NCBI GenBank assembly: GCA_020636405.1
Contig: JACJXW010000004.1
Location: 1,612,001-1,676,000, forward strand
DNA from: Lewinellaceae bacterium
Lineage (GTDB): Bacteria; Bacteroidota; Bacteroidia; Chitinophagales; Saprospiraceae
Length of the DNA: 64,000 nucleotides
Direction of reading: 5' to 3'
The notes under the pieces: generated by a model
What the model was told of the DNA's origin: nothing
Databases searched by the model: none
What the model saw: only the letters and a program-made list of their open reading frames with translations
Position numbers and translations under genes: made by a program
In this document: positions 39,185 to 48,800 of the stretch, one piece after another
Position numbering within the stretch: position 1 is the stretch's first letter
Layout: the number at the start of each line of letters is the position of its first letter

Positions 39185-42100
39185 CTATTCTTGTCGTATG
39201 ATAAATTTTTCAGACTGCAAAGTTTTGGCTGTCAATAGCTGAAGGATATAAATGCCATCGGGCAAAGATAAGCCCTCCAGCGCTAACACATTTTCTCCCC
39301 GGCTGATCTCTGCCAGGTTTCTGGCTACCATTCGCCCATTCATGTCCCGCGCCACGAGTTGAACCTGGCCATCGATAACACTGGTGAAACGGATCAGAAT
39401 CCGATCCCTTGCCGGGTTGGGGTAGATGGTGATGGCGCCGATGATATCTGTACCTGCCTGTTCCGTAGGAGAAGAAACTATACCTTGGCTCCTGCCTGCA
39501 CCTTCAAGAGTGCTTGTGGTTGAGGCCTGGGCCACGTTGTTGGCCATAGCCGGGTTGAAATATTCCACACAAAGCTCGGGCACGCCGTTGGGCGGGCCGT
39601 TGGCCGATTCGGCGGTCCTTCGGCCAGTGCCTTCTATGATGAGGACGATGGAGCTTGCCGGAGTATAGCCGCTGCGGTTGACGACCTCCTGTATCAGAGC
39701 TGACAAGTCCGGGGTTTGCTGATCCGGGCCGGCATCGCCAACGGTCAGCCAGTCCGGTGGCGTCCAGTTGGCCACGGCATTTGTTTTGGGGCGGCTGCTG
39801 ACATTGAAGCTGGAGGAAGTAAAGGGCTCGGCATTATCGGAATCCTGAGCGTATATGGCCAGGTTGCAGGGGTTGTCATTGGCTGCTTCATCGACGGTGA
39901 ACTGCACATAGGCGCTGGTGATGACAGCGCCCTGTGGGATGTTGAGGCCGTTGAACCTCAGCCCTACCACCTGGACGCCAGTGCGGGGGTCAGTGGTTAA
40001 TTCCAGGTCGTTGCTGGTCAGGTTGACCGAGCCGCTGGGGCTTTCTTCAGTATCATCGCTGCCGTTGCTGATAATAGCGCAGGCTTGTGTAGGCACGGCA
40101 GCGCCACCCCCACAGCTGCAATCGGCCTGAATGGTTTCTCCAATGGTATTGGGGTCGCCATCTTCACAAGGGGCGCCCATCTGGGAGGTGATGCTGGGGT
40201 CATTGTCGTTGCAATCCACGTCTGTACAGATGCCGTCGCCGTCGTTGTCGCCTATTCCAGGACAGGCATTGAGCGTACCGGCGCAGCCGCAATTGGCGAC
40301 GATCACATCATTCACCGTTGCCGGGTCGCCGTCGTCGCAGGCATCGCCGGGCTGGGTGGTGACATTGGGGTCGTTGCTATCGCAATCTACATCGTCACAG
40401 ACGCCATCGCCGTCGGCATCGCCGATTCCGGTACAGGCAGTCGCTGTTCCTGAGCAATTGCAGTCTCCGTCTACCGCGTCGTTGATGGTGGTGTTGTCGC
40501 CATCATCACAGGCATCGCCGATGAAAGCCTCCAGGGACGGGCAGTCGTAATCGGGCGGAGTGGCGAAGAATTCCACACAAAGTTGCGGCGCCATGGATGG
40601 GCTGTCAAATGACTCGGCAACGCGGCGCCCCGAACCTTGGATGATGAAGGCGACGGAACTGGCGGAGGTATACCCGTTGCGGTTGACGACCTCCTGCAGG
40701 ATAGCCGATAGGTCCACCGTCTGCTGTGCCGGGCCGGCATCGCCCACTGTGAGCCACTGGGCGGGCGACCAGGATACGGAGTTGAGCGTCCGCGGGCGGC
40801 TGCTGATGTCAAAATCACCGGTAGTGAAGGTATTGGCATTATCGGCAGCCTGTCCGTAGATGGTGAGGATACAGGGGTCGTCGTTGTTGCTTTCATCCAC
40901 CATGAACTGGATGTGGGCGCTGACGATGTTGGCGCCCTGAGGGATATTGAGGTTGTTGAACCTCAGTCCCACCCACTGGCTGATGCCGTCGGTGCACAAT
41001 TCCAGGTCGGAGCTGTTGATGTCTACACCGCCATCAAGAGTGGATTCCTCGGCATCATCCGCACTGCTGCTGATGGTGGAACAAACAGAAGAGGGGTCGG
41101 CCGAACCGCCGCCGCAACTGCAGTCGGCCTGAATGGTTTCGCCATGGGTATTGGGGTTTCCATCATTGCAGGCGTCGCCCACCTGGGAGGTGATGGAAGG
41201 GTCGTTATCGTCGCAATCCACATCGGCGCAGATGCCGTCGCCGTCCATATCCCCGATTCCGGGGCAGGTGTTGAGGGTGCCGGCGCAGCCGCAGTTGGCA
41301 TCGATGGCATCATCGACAGTCGCGGGGTTGCCATCATCGCAGGCGTCTCCGGGCTGCGAAGTGTTGTTGGGGTCGTTGTCGTCGCAGTCCACACCGGTGC
41401 AGATGCCGTCGCCGTCGGCGTCCCCGATGCCGGTGCAGGCAGTAGGCGTGCCGGCGCAATTGCAGTCGCCGTCGACGGTATCGTTGATGGTGGTATTGTC
41501 GCCGTCATCGCAGGTATCGCCGATGTATGCCGCCAGGGTAGGGCAATCGTAGGCTGGCGGGGTATGGAAGTAGTCGACACACAGCGTCGGCCCTCCGGAG
41601 GTGCCATCGAAGGATTCGCCTACCCGGCTGCCGCTCCCCTCCAAAAGGAAGGCGATGGAACTGGCGGAAGAATAACTGCTGCGGTCGACGATTTCCTGGA
41701 TGATGGCTGCCAGGTCCGGCGTTTGTTGAGCCGGCCCGGCGTCGCCTACGGCCAGCCACTGGGCCGGCGCCCAGCTTACCGTGCTGCTGGTGCGGGGCCG
41801 GGAGCTGATATCGAAATCCAGGCCGGTGAAGGTGGCAGCATTATCGGAGGCTATTCCATATATGGTTAGGTTACAAGGGTCGTCATTGCGGGTTTCATCC
41901 GTTTCAAATTGGATGAAGGCGCTGGTAATGTGGGCTCCCTGAGGGATGTCCAGGTTGTTGAATCTCAGGCCTACCCACTGGCTCTGTGCATCGGTACCCA
42001 GTTCCAGGTCGCTGCTGTTTAGGTCCATCCTGCCATTGCTTATCCGCTCTTCGGCATCATCGCTGCTGGCGTTTATGGTGGAACAGGTGGAGGTAGGCAC

Positions 42101-45100
42101 TGTCGTACCGCCGCCACAGGTGCAATCGGGCTGGATGGTTTCGCCGAAAGTGGCGGGGTTGCCGTCTTCACAGGCGTCGCCGGGCTGGTAAGCGATAGCC
42201 GGGTCGCTGTCGTCGCAGTCCACGCTGGAAGGCACGCCGTCACAGTCGGCATCGTTGGTATTGGTACTGGTTATGGAGGCGTCATTATCGTCGCAGTCGA
42301 TGCCGGCGGGCACGCCGTCGCAGTCCATATCGTTGGCATTGCTGCCCACGGCGGGGTCATTGTCGTCGCAGTCCGTAGCAGTGGGCACGCCGTCACAGTC
42401 GGCATCGTTGATATTGGTACTGGTGACGGAGGCGTCATTATCGTCGCAGTCGATGCCGGTGGGCACGCCATCGCAGTCGGCATCGATGGTATTGGTGGAA
42501 ACGACGTTGGGGTCGTTATCGTCACAGTCGATGCCGGCGGGCACGCCGTCGCAGTCCATGTCATTGGCGGTGCTGCCGACACTGGCGTCGTTGTCGTCAC
42601 AATCTTCAGCGGTGGGCACGCCGTCGCAATCCATGTCATTGGCATTGCTGCCCACGGATGGGTCGTTGTCGTCGCAGTCCTGGGCGGTGGGCACGCCATC
42701 ACAATCGTTATCGCCGGTATTGGTGGAAATGACGTTGGGGTCGTTATCATCGCAGTCCAGGTTTGAGGGCACGCCGTCGCAGTCGTTATCGCCTACGTTG
42801 GTGGAGGTGACATTGGGGTCTGTATCGTCGCAGTCGATGCTGGAAGGCACGCCGTCGCAGTCCATGTCGTTGGCATTACTGCCTATGGAAGCATCGGTGT
42901 CATCACAATCCTGGGCGGTGGGCACGCCGTCGCAATCGCCGTCACCGGCATTGGTGGTGGTGATGGAAGGGTCCGTATCGTCGCAGTCGACACTGGAGGG
43001 CACGCCGTCGCAGTCGGCGTCATCCACGTTGGTGGAGGTGACGTTGGGGTCTGTATCATCGCAGTCGATGCTGGAGGGTACGCCGTCGCAGTCGTTATCG
43101 CCCACGTTGGTGGAGGTGACGCTGGGGTCGTTGTCATCGCAATCCACGTCGCTGCAGATCCCATCCCCATCGGCATCAATGGTAGTAATGGAAGCGTCAT
43201 TGTCGTCGCAATCTACATCACTGCAGACGCCGTCGCCGTCGGCATCTACGGAGGTGATGGCGGCATTGTTGTCGTCACAGTCCAGGCTGCTGCAAACGCC
43301 GTCGCCGTCGGCATCGCCGATGCCGGTGCAGGCGGTGGGCGTACCGTTGCAGTTACAGTTGGCGTCGATGATGTCGTTGAGGGTCGTATTGTCTCCATCG
43401 TCACAGGCGTCGCCGATATTGGCCGATAGGGTGGGGCAATCGAAAACGATGGGGTTGGTAGAGTAGGAGACACAAAGCTCAGGGGCGCCGGAAGAGGCGC
43501 CCTCAAAAGATTCGGCGGTGCGCCTGCCTGTCCCATCTATAAAAAGGGCAATGGCGCTGCTGGCGGAAAAGTTAGGGTTGCTGACGATCTCCTGAATGAT
43601 GGAAGCAATATCCGGAGTTTGTTGTGCCTGTCCGGCATCGCCTATAGCAAGCCAATCGGCAGGGGCCCAACTGACGGAAGCATTGACCCGAGGCCGGCTG
43701 CTGATACTGAAGTCATCACCAGTAAACGTGGCTGCATCCGCACTATTTTCTCCAAAGATGGTTAGGTTGCAAGGATTGTCGTTGGTATTCTCGTCAGCTG
43801 TAAATTGGAGGTAAGCACTGGTGATGGTAGCGCCCTGAGGAATATTGAGCCCGGTGAAACGCATGCCTATGGTTTGGATTTTGCTGCCGTCCACGGCCAG
43901 TTCGAGGTCACTGCTCGTCAGGTTGACACTACCAGTATTTCGCTCTTCCCCGTCGTCGCTGCTGTTACCGACTCTCGAACAGGTGATGACGGGGCCCACC
44001 GTAAATTGGACGATGTCCGATGGGGTAGTATTGCCGTTATTGTCGGTGGCGGAGGCTACAATATTATAAATGCCGTTGCCGGGAATTGTATAGTTGATGG
44101 AATAAGGCGCTGTGTTGTCCACCCCAATAGAGTTGTTGTTGATGAAGAACTCTACCTGGGCCACAGAACCGTCACTATCGGACGCGTCGGCCGTGATGGT
44201 GACAACCTGGGGGGAGGTAAAGTTGGCGCCGTGCTCCGGAGCAGTAACGGATACGGACGGCGGTGTTCCAGCAATTACTTGTTTGTTGATTGTAAAGTAA
44301 TCGAGGATCTGCATTTGATAATTGATGAAGGTTACATCCATCACTCCACCGGAAACAGCGATGTGTACGGAGCCCAGGCCTTCCGGTTCTCCTGCTTCAA
44401 AAGGCATAAAGGAAACGGGAGAGGGCAAAGGAGAAACCGTTCCGGCTGATCCGGTAACCATATAGATGGTTCCGGCATTGGGGGTCAATCCGCTGGGTTT
44501 CTGGTAAGCGCCGTCTCCATCCGGCCGGCCGTCTCCTGTATCCAGGGCCATGGTATTGGGGTCGAAACTGCCATTTCCGTCGCCGTAATGCCCGTTAATC
44601 AGATAGGAACGCCGGTAGCTGTGCTGATGGCCGTACAGGACCAGGTCGGCGCCGCCGGCTTCCAGAACGGGGACAAAATTATGCCGAAAATCGTCGAGGG
44701 TTTGACTGTGGTAAATGACTCTGTGGAGGATGGCAACCACCCACGGTTGGGTGTTTGCTGCCAGGTCTTGTTGCAGCCAGGCCAACATAGGAGAATTCAG
44801 GCTGTGGTCAATATCCTCAGAGTTCAGAGATACGAAGTGAATATTGCCGTAATTGAAGGAGTAGTAGGCTTCGGTGCCGGAAGGCGCCCCTCCTGCCTCA
44901 GCGTTTCGGGGTAGTGTGAAAATATCGTAATAAGGCCCGGTTTCATTCTGGCTGTTGGCGCTGACGATATCATGGTTGCCGGGGCAGGGCCACACCACTG
45001 AATTGGTAAGGCTGGACTCGAACATATTCTCGAACCAGGCATACTGATATTCCTCATCGGTACCGTCGGCGTAGGCATTATCCCCGAGTGCGAGGATCAG

Positions 45101-45553
45101 ATCGGCATGAGGCCCTCCATTGTAGGCGTAGAAGGCATCGCGCACGGATCGCTGGGCATCGTTGTCTTTTCCTGCATCGCCAAGCACCCAGATACTAGTA
45201 GGCACAGAAGTGCCGGTAGCAGGTGAAGTCTTGAAATAATGATTATTGTCGGGCGTCATGAACTGGCCGGATGTATTTCCTACCGCATAATAAAAAGTGC
45301 TATTGGCGGGCAGTCCGCTGACAGTTACTTCATGATCCGTAAAGCTGCCGTTTACCGTTTGGGTGAATGCAAGATTGGCAGGGCTGGAACCGTACCACAC
45401 TTTGCTGGATGTGGAGATGTCAGTCCGCCACCTGATCACCATACTGCTGGAAGTTCCGAGTTGCAAGTAAGGGCCTCTGATGATCGACTGGGCATCAGCG
45501 ATGGTGTTCAGTAGCAGGATCAGTACGGCAAGCAGGTAAATGTGCTTTTTCAT
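39185..45553 (-). CDS. Giant T9SS-secreted purple acid phosphatase, tandem copy 1
   Basis: 2122 residues from ATG at 45553. The longer frame to 45667 only adds 38 residues ahead of a clear signal peptide (MKKHIYLLAVLILLLNTIADAQ). PAP motifs: GDAG (Asp126), GDNAY (Asp158, Tyr161), GNHD (Asn193, His194), AILH (His277) and GHQHSYRR (His309, His311). The usual HHPPYS after the third motif is replaced by HRVIYHS. An Ig-like domain follows, then four DNRLRE-like modules (DNA about 43460-44000, 41560-42100, 40560-41100, 39545-40090). Between the first two lie twelve short DCDGVP repeats, and two MopE-like units sit between each later pair. It ends in a T9SS sorting domain (YPNPARDR ... KFIIRQE). It is exactly the same length as its neighbour at 45812-52180 and shares a 3,344-bp block with it. 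Confidence 0.93.
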   Translation of the reverse strand: MKKHIYLLAVLILLLNTIADAQSIIRGPYLQLGTSSSMVIRWRTDISTSSKVWYGSSPANLAFTQTVNGSFTDHEVTVSGLPANSTFYYAVGNTSGQFMTPDNNHYFKTSPATGTSVPTSIWVLGDAGKDNDAQRSVRDAFYAYNGGPHADLILALGDNAYADGTDEEYQYAWFENMFESSLTNSVVWPCPGNHDIVSANSQNETGPYYDIFTLPRNAEAGGAPSGTEAYYSFNYGNIHFVSLNSEDIDHSLNSPMLAWLQQDLAANTQPWVVAILHRVIYHSQTLDDFRHNFVPVLEAGGADLVLYGHQHSYRRSYLINGHYGDGNGSFDPNTMALDTGDGRPDGDGAYQKPSGLTPNAGTIYMVTGSAGTVSPLPSPVSFMPFEAGEPEGLGSVHIAVSGGVMDVTFINYQMQILDYFTINKQVIAGTPPSVSVTAPEHGANFTSPQVVTITADASDSDGSVAQVEFFINNNSIGVDNTAPYSINYTIPGNGIYNIVASATDNNGNTTPSDIVQFTVGPVITCSRVGNSSDDGEERNTGSVNLTSSDLELAVDGSKIQTIGMRFTGLNIPQGATITSAYLQFTADENTNDNPCNLTIFGENSADAATFTGDDFSISSRPRVNASVSWAPADWLAIGDAGQAQQTPDIASIIQEIVSNPNFSASSAIALFIDGTGRRTAESFEGASSGAPELCVSYSTNPIVFDCPTLSANIGDACDDGDNTTLNDIIDANCNCNGTPTACTGIGDADGDGVCSSLDCDDNNAAITSVDADGDGVCSDVDCDDNDASITTIDADGDGICSDVDCDDNDPSVTSTNVGDNDCDGVPSSIDCDDTDPNVTSTNVDDADCDGVPSSVDCDDTDPSITTTNAGDGDCDGVPTAQDCDDTDASIGSNANDMDCDGVPSSIDCDDTDPNVTSTNVGDNDCDGVPSNLDCDDNDPNVISTNTGDNDCDGVPTAQDCDDNDPSVGSNANDMDCDGVPTAEDCDDNDASVGSTANDMDCDGVPAGIDCDDNDPNVVSTNTIDADCDGVPTGIDCDDNDASVTSTNINDADCDGVPTATDCDDNDPAVGSNANDMDCDGVPAGIDCDDNDASITSTNTNDADCDGVPSSVDCDDSDPAIAYQPGDACEDGNPATFGETIQPDCTCGGGTTVPTSTCSTINASSDDAEERISNGRMDLNSSDLELGTDAQSQWVGLRFNNLDIPQGAHITSAFIQFETDETRNDDPCNLTIYGIASDNAATFTGLDFDISSRPRTSSTVSWAPAQWLAVGDAGPAQQTPDLAAIIQEIVDRSSYSSASSIAFLLEGSGSRVGESFDGTSGGPTLCVDYFHTPPAYDCPTLAAYIGDTCDDGDNTTINDTVDGDCNCAGTPTACTGIGDADGDGICTGVDCDDNDPNNTSQPGDACDDGNPATVDDAIDANCGCAGTLNTCPGIGDMDGDGICADVDCDDNDPSITSQVGDACNDGNPNTHGETIQADCSCGGGSADPSSVCSTISSSADDAEESTLDGGVDINSSDLELCTDGISQWVGLRFNNLNIPQGANIVSAHIQFMVDESNNDDPCILTIYGQAADNANTFTTGDFDISSRPRTLNSVSWSPAQWLTVGDAGPAQQTVDLSAILQEVVNRNGYTSASSVAFIIQGSGRRVAESFDSPSMAPQLCVEFFATPPDYDCPSLEAFIGDACDDGDNTTINDAVDGDCNCSGTATACTGIGDADGDGVCDDVDCDSNDPNVTTQPGDACDDGDPATVNDVIVANCGCAGTLNACPGIGDNDGDGICTDVDCNDNDPSITSQMGAPCEDGDPNTIGETIQADCSCGGGAAVPTQACAIISNGSDDTEESPSGSVNLTSNDLELTTDPRTGVQVVGLRFNGLNIPQGAVITSAYVQFTVDEAANDNPCNLAIYAQDSDNAEPFTSSSFNVSSRPKTNAVANWTPPDWLTVGDAGPDQQTPDLSALIQEVVNRSGYTPASSIVLIIEGTGRRTAESANGPPNGVPELCVEYFNPAMANNVAQASTTSTLEGAGRSQGIVSSPTEQAGTDIIGAITIYPNPARDRILIRFTSVIDGQVQLVARDMNGRMVARNLAEISRGENVLALEGLSLPDGIYILQLLTAKTLQSEKFIIRQE
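40111..43454 (-). repeat. Recently homogenised 3,344-bp block, copy 1
   Basis: Matches 46732-50075 at a constant offset of 6621. Translations in several frames on both strands agree exactly across the block, so the DNA appears identical. Differences begin immediately outside: first mismatch at 43455, and divergent bases before 40111. Confidence 0.92.
42190..43320 (-). repeat. 78-bp tandem repeats (26-residue DCDGVP units), copy 1
   Basis: Twelve units of the type DADCDGVPxxxDCDDxDPxVxSTN, plus three DADGDGxCSDVDCDD units at the N-terminal side. Each has two Cys and a dense Asp cluster, and resembles the PF11617 MopE motif (DCDGVP..DCDDxD) more closely than the 57-residue units do. Confidence 0.88.
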
Positions 45554-45770
45554 GAGACGTTTTCTTGAGAAAAGGGTGAAAATAACCCGGTCCTTTTGGT
45601 AATTGAATAAACGGTGGTGCTTCCTGGCAAGCAGGAGTGCATGTAATCCGGTTCCGGTAAAGGGCAATACCTACCCCTTCAGATTCGGATAATCTGTTAA
45701 GACGACCTAGTTAGTAGATTTTTATAACGACGTACAGTAATTGGGAATATGTACCAATGTTGAGAGGGGA

Positions 45771-45800
45771 AGTGCCGGGTTCAATGAGGAACCCGGCACT
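45771..45800 (-). terminator. Hairpin after tandem copy 2
   Basis: AGTGCCGGGTTC (45771-45782) pairs with GAACCCGGCACT (45789-45800), 12 bp. It is not followed by a T-run. The same stem sequence forms the terminator at 52263-52300, showing the two genes share 3' flanks. Confidence 0.6.
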
Positions 45801-45811
45801 AAATTATTATT

Positions 45812-48800
45812 TTAATCCTTAATAATCAAGAATTTAGCAGACTGTACCTCATTTCCGGCTAATACTTGCAGGAAATAGACCCCTTCCGGTAGGGATAAGT
45901 CGTCCAGGACAATAGTGTTTTTCCCTGGTTCCATCGCTCTTTTTTCCTGCAGGACCATCCGTCCGTTCAGGTCTCTGGACTGAAGATAGACAGTCCCACT
46001 TACCGTGCTGTTGAAAGATACATTCAGCCGGTTGGTTGCCGGGTTGGGGTGCACCCGAATGGGGCCGATGCCGGCTGGGCCTTCCAATGATCCACCAGAG
46101 CGGGTAGACACTCCGTCCGCACTCCTTGTTCCGACATGGGTTACAGAAGCCGGGCGGCTGGCGTTATTTGCCGGGGCCAGGTATTCCACACAAAGCTCGG
46201 GCACACCATCGGGCGGGCCGTTGGCCGATTCGGCAGTCCTTCGGCCGGTGCCTTCTATGATGAGGGCGATGGAACTGGCGGGGGTGTACCCGCTGCGGTT
46301 GACGACCTCCTGTATCAGAGCTGACAGGCCCGGGGTCTGTTGCGCCGGGCCAGCTTCTCCAACAGTTAGCCAATCCTGCGGCGCCCAGTTTACAGCTGCG
46401 CTGGTTTTGGGGCGGCTGCTGACATTGAAGCTGGAGGAAGTAAAGGGCTCGGCATTATCGGAATCCTGAGCGTATATGGCCAGGTTGCAGGGGTTGTCAT
46501 TGGCTGCTTCATCGACGGTGAACTGTACATAGGCGCTGGTGATGGTTGCGCCTTGTGGGATGTTGAGCCCGTTGAACCTCAGCCCTACCACCTGGACGCC
46601 AGTGCGGGGGTCAGTGGTTAATTCCAGGTCGTTGCTGGTCAGGTTGACCGAGCCGCTCAGCCGTTCTTCCGCATCGTCGTTGCCGTTGCTGATAATTGAG
46701 CAGGTTTGGGTAGGAACCGTCGTGCCACCGGCACAGCTGCAATCGGCCTGAATGGTTTCTCCAATGGTATTGGGGTCGCCATCTTCACAAGGGGCGCCCA
46801 TCTGGGAGGTGATGCTGGGGTCATTGTCGTTGCAATCCACGTCTGTACAGATGCCGTCGCCGTCGTTGTCGCCTATTCCAGGACAGGCATTGAGCGTACC
46901 GGCGCAGCCGCAATTGGCGACGATCACATCATTCACCGTTGCCGGGTCGCCGTCGTCGCAGGCATCGCCGGGCTGGGTGGTGACATTGGGGTCGTTGCTA
47001 TCGCAATCTACATCGTCACAGACGCCATCGCCGTCGGCATCGCCGATTCCGGTACAGGCAGTCGCTGTTCCTGAGCAATTGCAGTCTCCGTCTACCGCGT
47101 CGTTGATGGTGGTGTTGTCGCCATCATCACAGGCATCGCCGATGAAAGCCTCCAGGGACGGGCAGTCGTAATCGGGCGGAGTGGCGAAGAATTCCACACA
47201 AAGTTGCGGCGCCATGGATGGGCTGTCAAATGACTCGGCAACGCGGCGCCCCGAACCTTGGATGATGAAGGCGACGGAACTGGCGGAGGTATACCCGTTG
47301 CGGTTGACGACCTCCTGCAGGATAGCCGATAGGTCCACCGTCTGCTGTGCCGGGCCGGCATCGCCCACTGTGAGCCACTGGGCGGGCGACCAGGATACGG
47401 AGTTGAGCGTCCGCGGGCGGCTGCTGATGTCAAAATCACCGGTAGTGAAGGTATTGGCATTATCGGCAGCCTGTCCGTAGATGGTGAGGATACAGGGGTC
47501 GTCGTTGTTGCTTTCATCCACCATGAACTGGATGTGGGCGCTGACGATGTTGGCGCCCTGAGGGATATTGAGGTTGTTGAACCTCAGTCCCACCCACTGG
47601 CTGATGCCGTCGGTGCACAATTCCAGGTCGGAGCTGTTGATGTCTACACCGCCATCAAGAGTGGATTCCTCGGCATCATCCGCACTGCTGCTGATGGTGG
47701 AACAAACAGAAGAGGGGTCGGCCGAACCGCCGCCGCAACTGCAGTCGGCCTGAATGGTTTCGCCATGGGTATTGGGGTTTCCATCATTGCAGGCGTCGCC
47801 CACCTGGGAGGTGATGGAAGGGTCGTTATCGTCGCAATCCACATCGGCGCAGATGCCGTCGCCGTCCATATCCCCGATTCCGGGGCAGGTGTTGAGGGTG
47901 CCGGCGCAGCCGCAGTTGGCATCGATGGCATCATCGACAGTCGCGGGGTTGCCATCATCGCAGGCGTCTCCGGGCTGCGAAGTGTTGTTGGGGTCGTTGT
48001 CGTCGCAGTCCACACCGGTGCAGATGCCGTCGCCGTCGGCGTCCCCGATGCCGGTGCAGGCAGTAGGCGTGCCGGCGCAATTGCAGTCGCCGTCGACGGT
48101 ATCGTTGATGGTGGTATTGTCGCCGTCATCGCAGGTATCGCCGATGTATGCCGCCAGGGTAGGGCAATCGTAGGCTGGCGGGGTATGGAAGTAGTCGACA
48201 CACAGCGTCGGCCCTCCGGAGGTGCCATCGAAGGATTCGCCTACCCGGCTGCCGCTCCCCTCCAAAAGGAAGGCGATGGAACTGGCGGAAGAATAACTGC
48301 TGCGGTCGACGATTTCCTGGATGATGGCTGCCAGGTCCGGCGTTTGTTGAGCCGGCCCGGCGTCGCCTACGGCCAGCCACTGGGCCGGCGCCCAGCTTAC
48401 CGTGCTGCTGGTGCGGGGCCGGGAGCTGATATCGAAATCCAGGCCGGTGAAGGTGGCAGCATTATCGGAGGCTATTCCATATATGGTTAGGTTACAAGGG
48501 TCGTCATTGCGGGTTTCATCCGTTTCAAATTGGATGAAGGCGCTGGTAATGTGGGCTCCCTGAGGGATGTCCAGGTTGTTGAATCTCAGGCCTACCCACT
48601 GGCTCTGTGCATCGGTACCCAGTTCCAGGTCGCTGCTGTTTAGGTCCATCCTGCCATTGCTTATCCGCTCTTCGGCATCATCGCTGCTGGCGTTTATGGT
48701 GGAACAGGTGGAGGTAGGCACTGTCGTACCGCCGCCACAGGTGCAATCGGGCTGGATGGTTTCGCCGAAAGTGGCGGGGTTGCCGTCTTCACAGGCGTCG

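Noticed and set aside
45554..45667. 38-residue N-terminal extension of tandem copy 1
   Set aside because: A clear signal peptide starts at 45553, and that choice gives the same protein length as the tandem copy.
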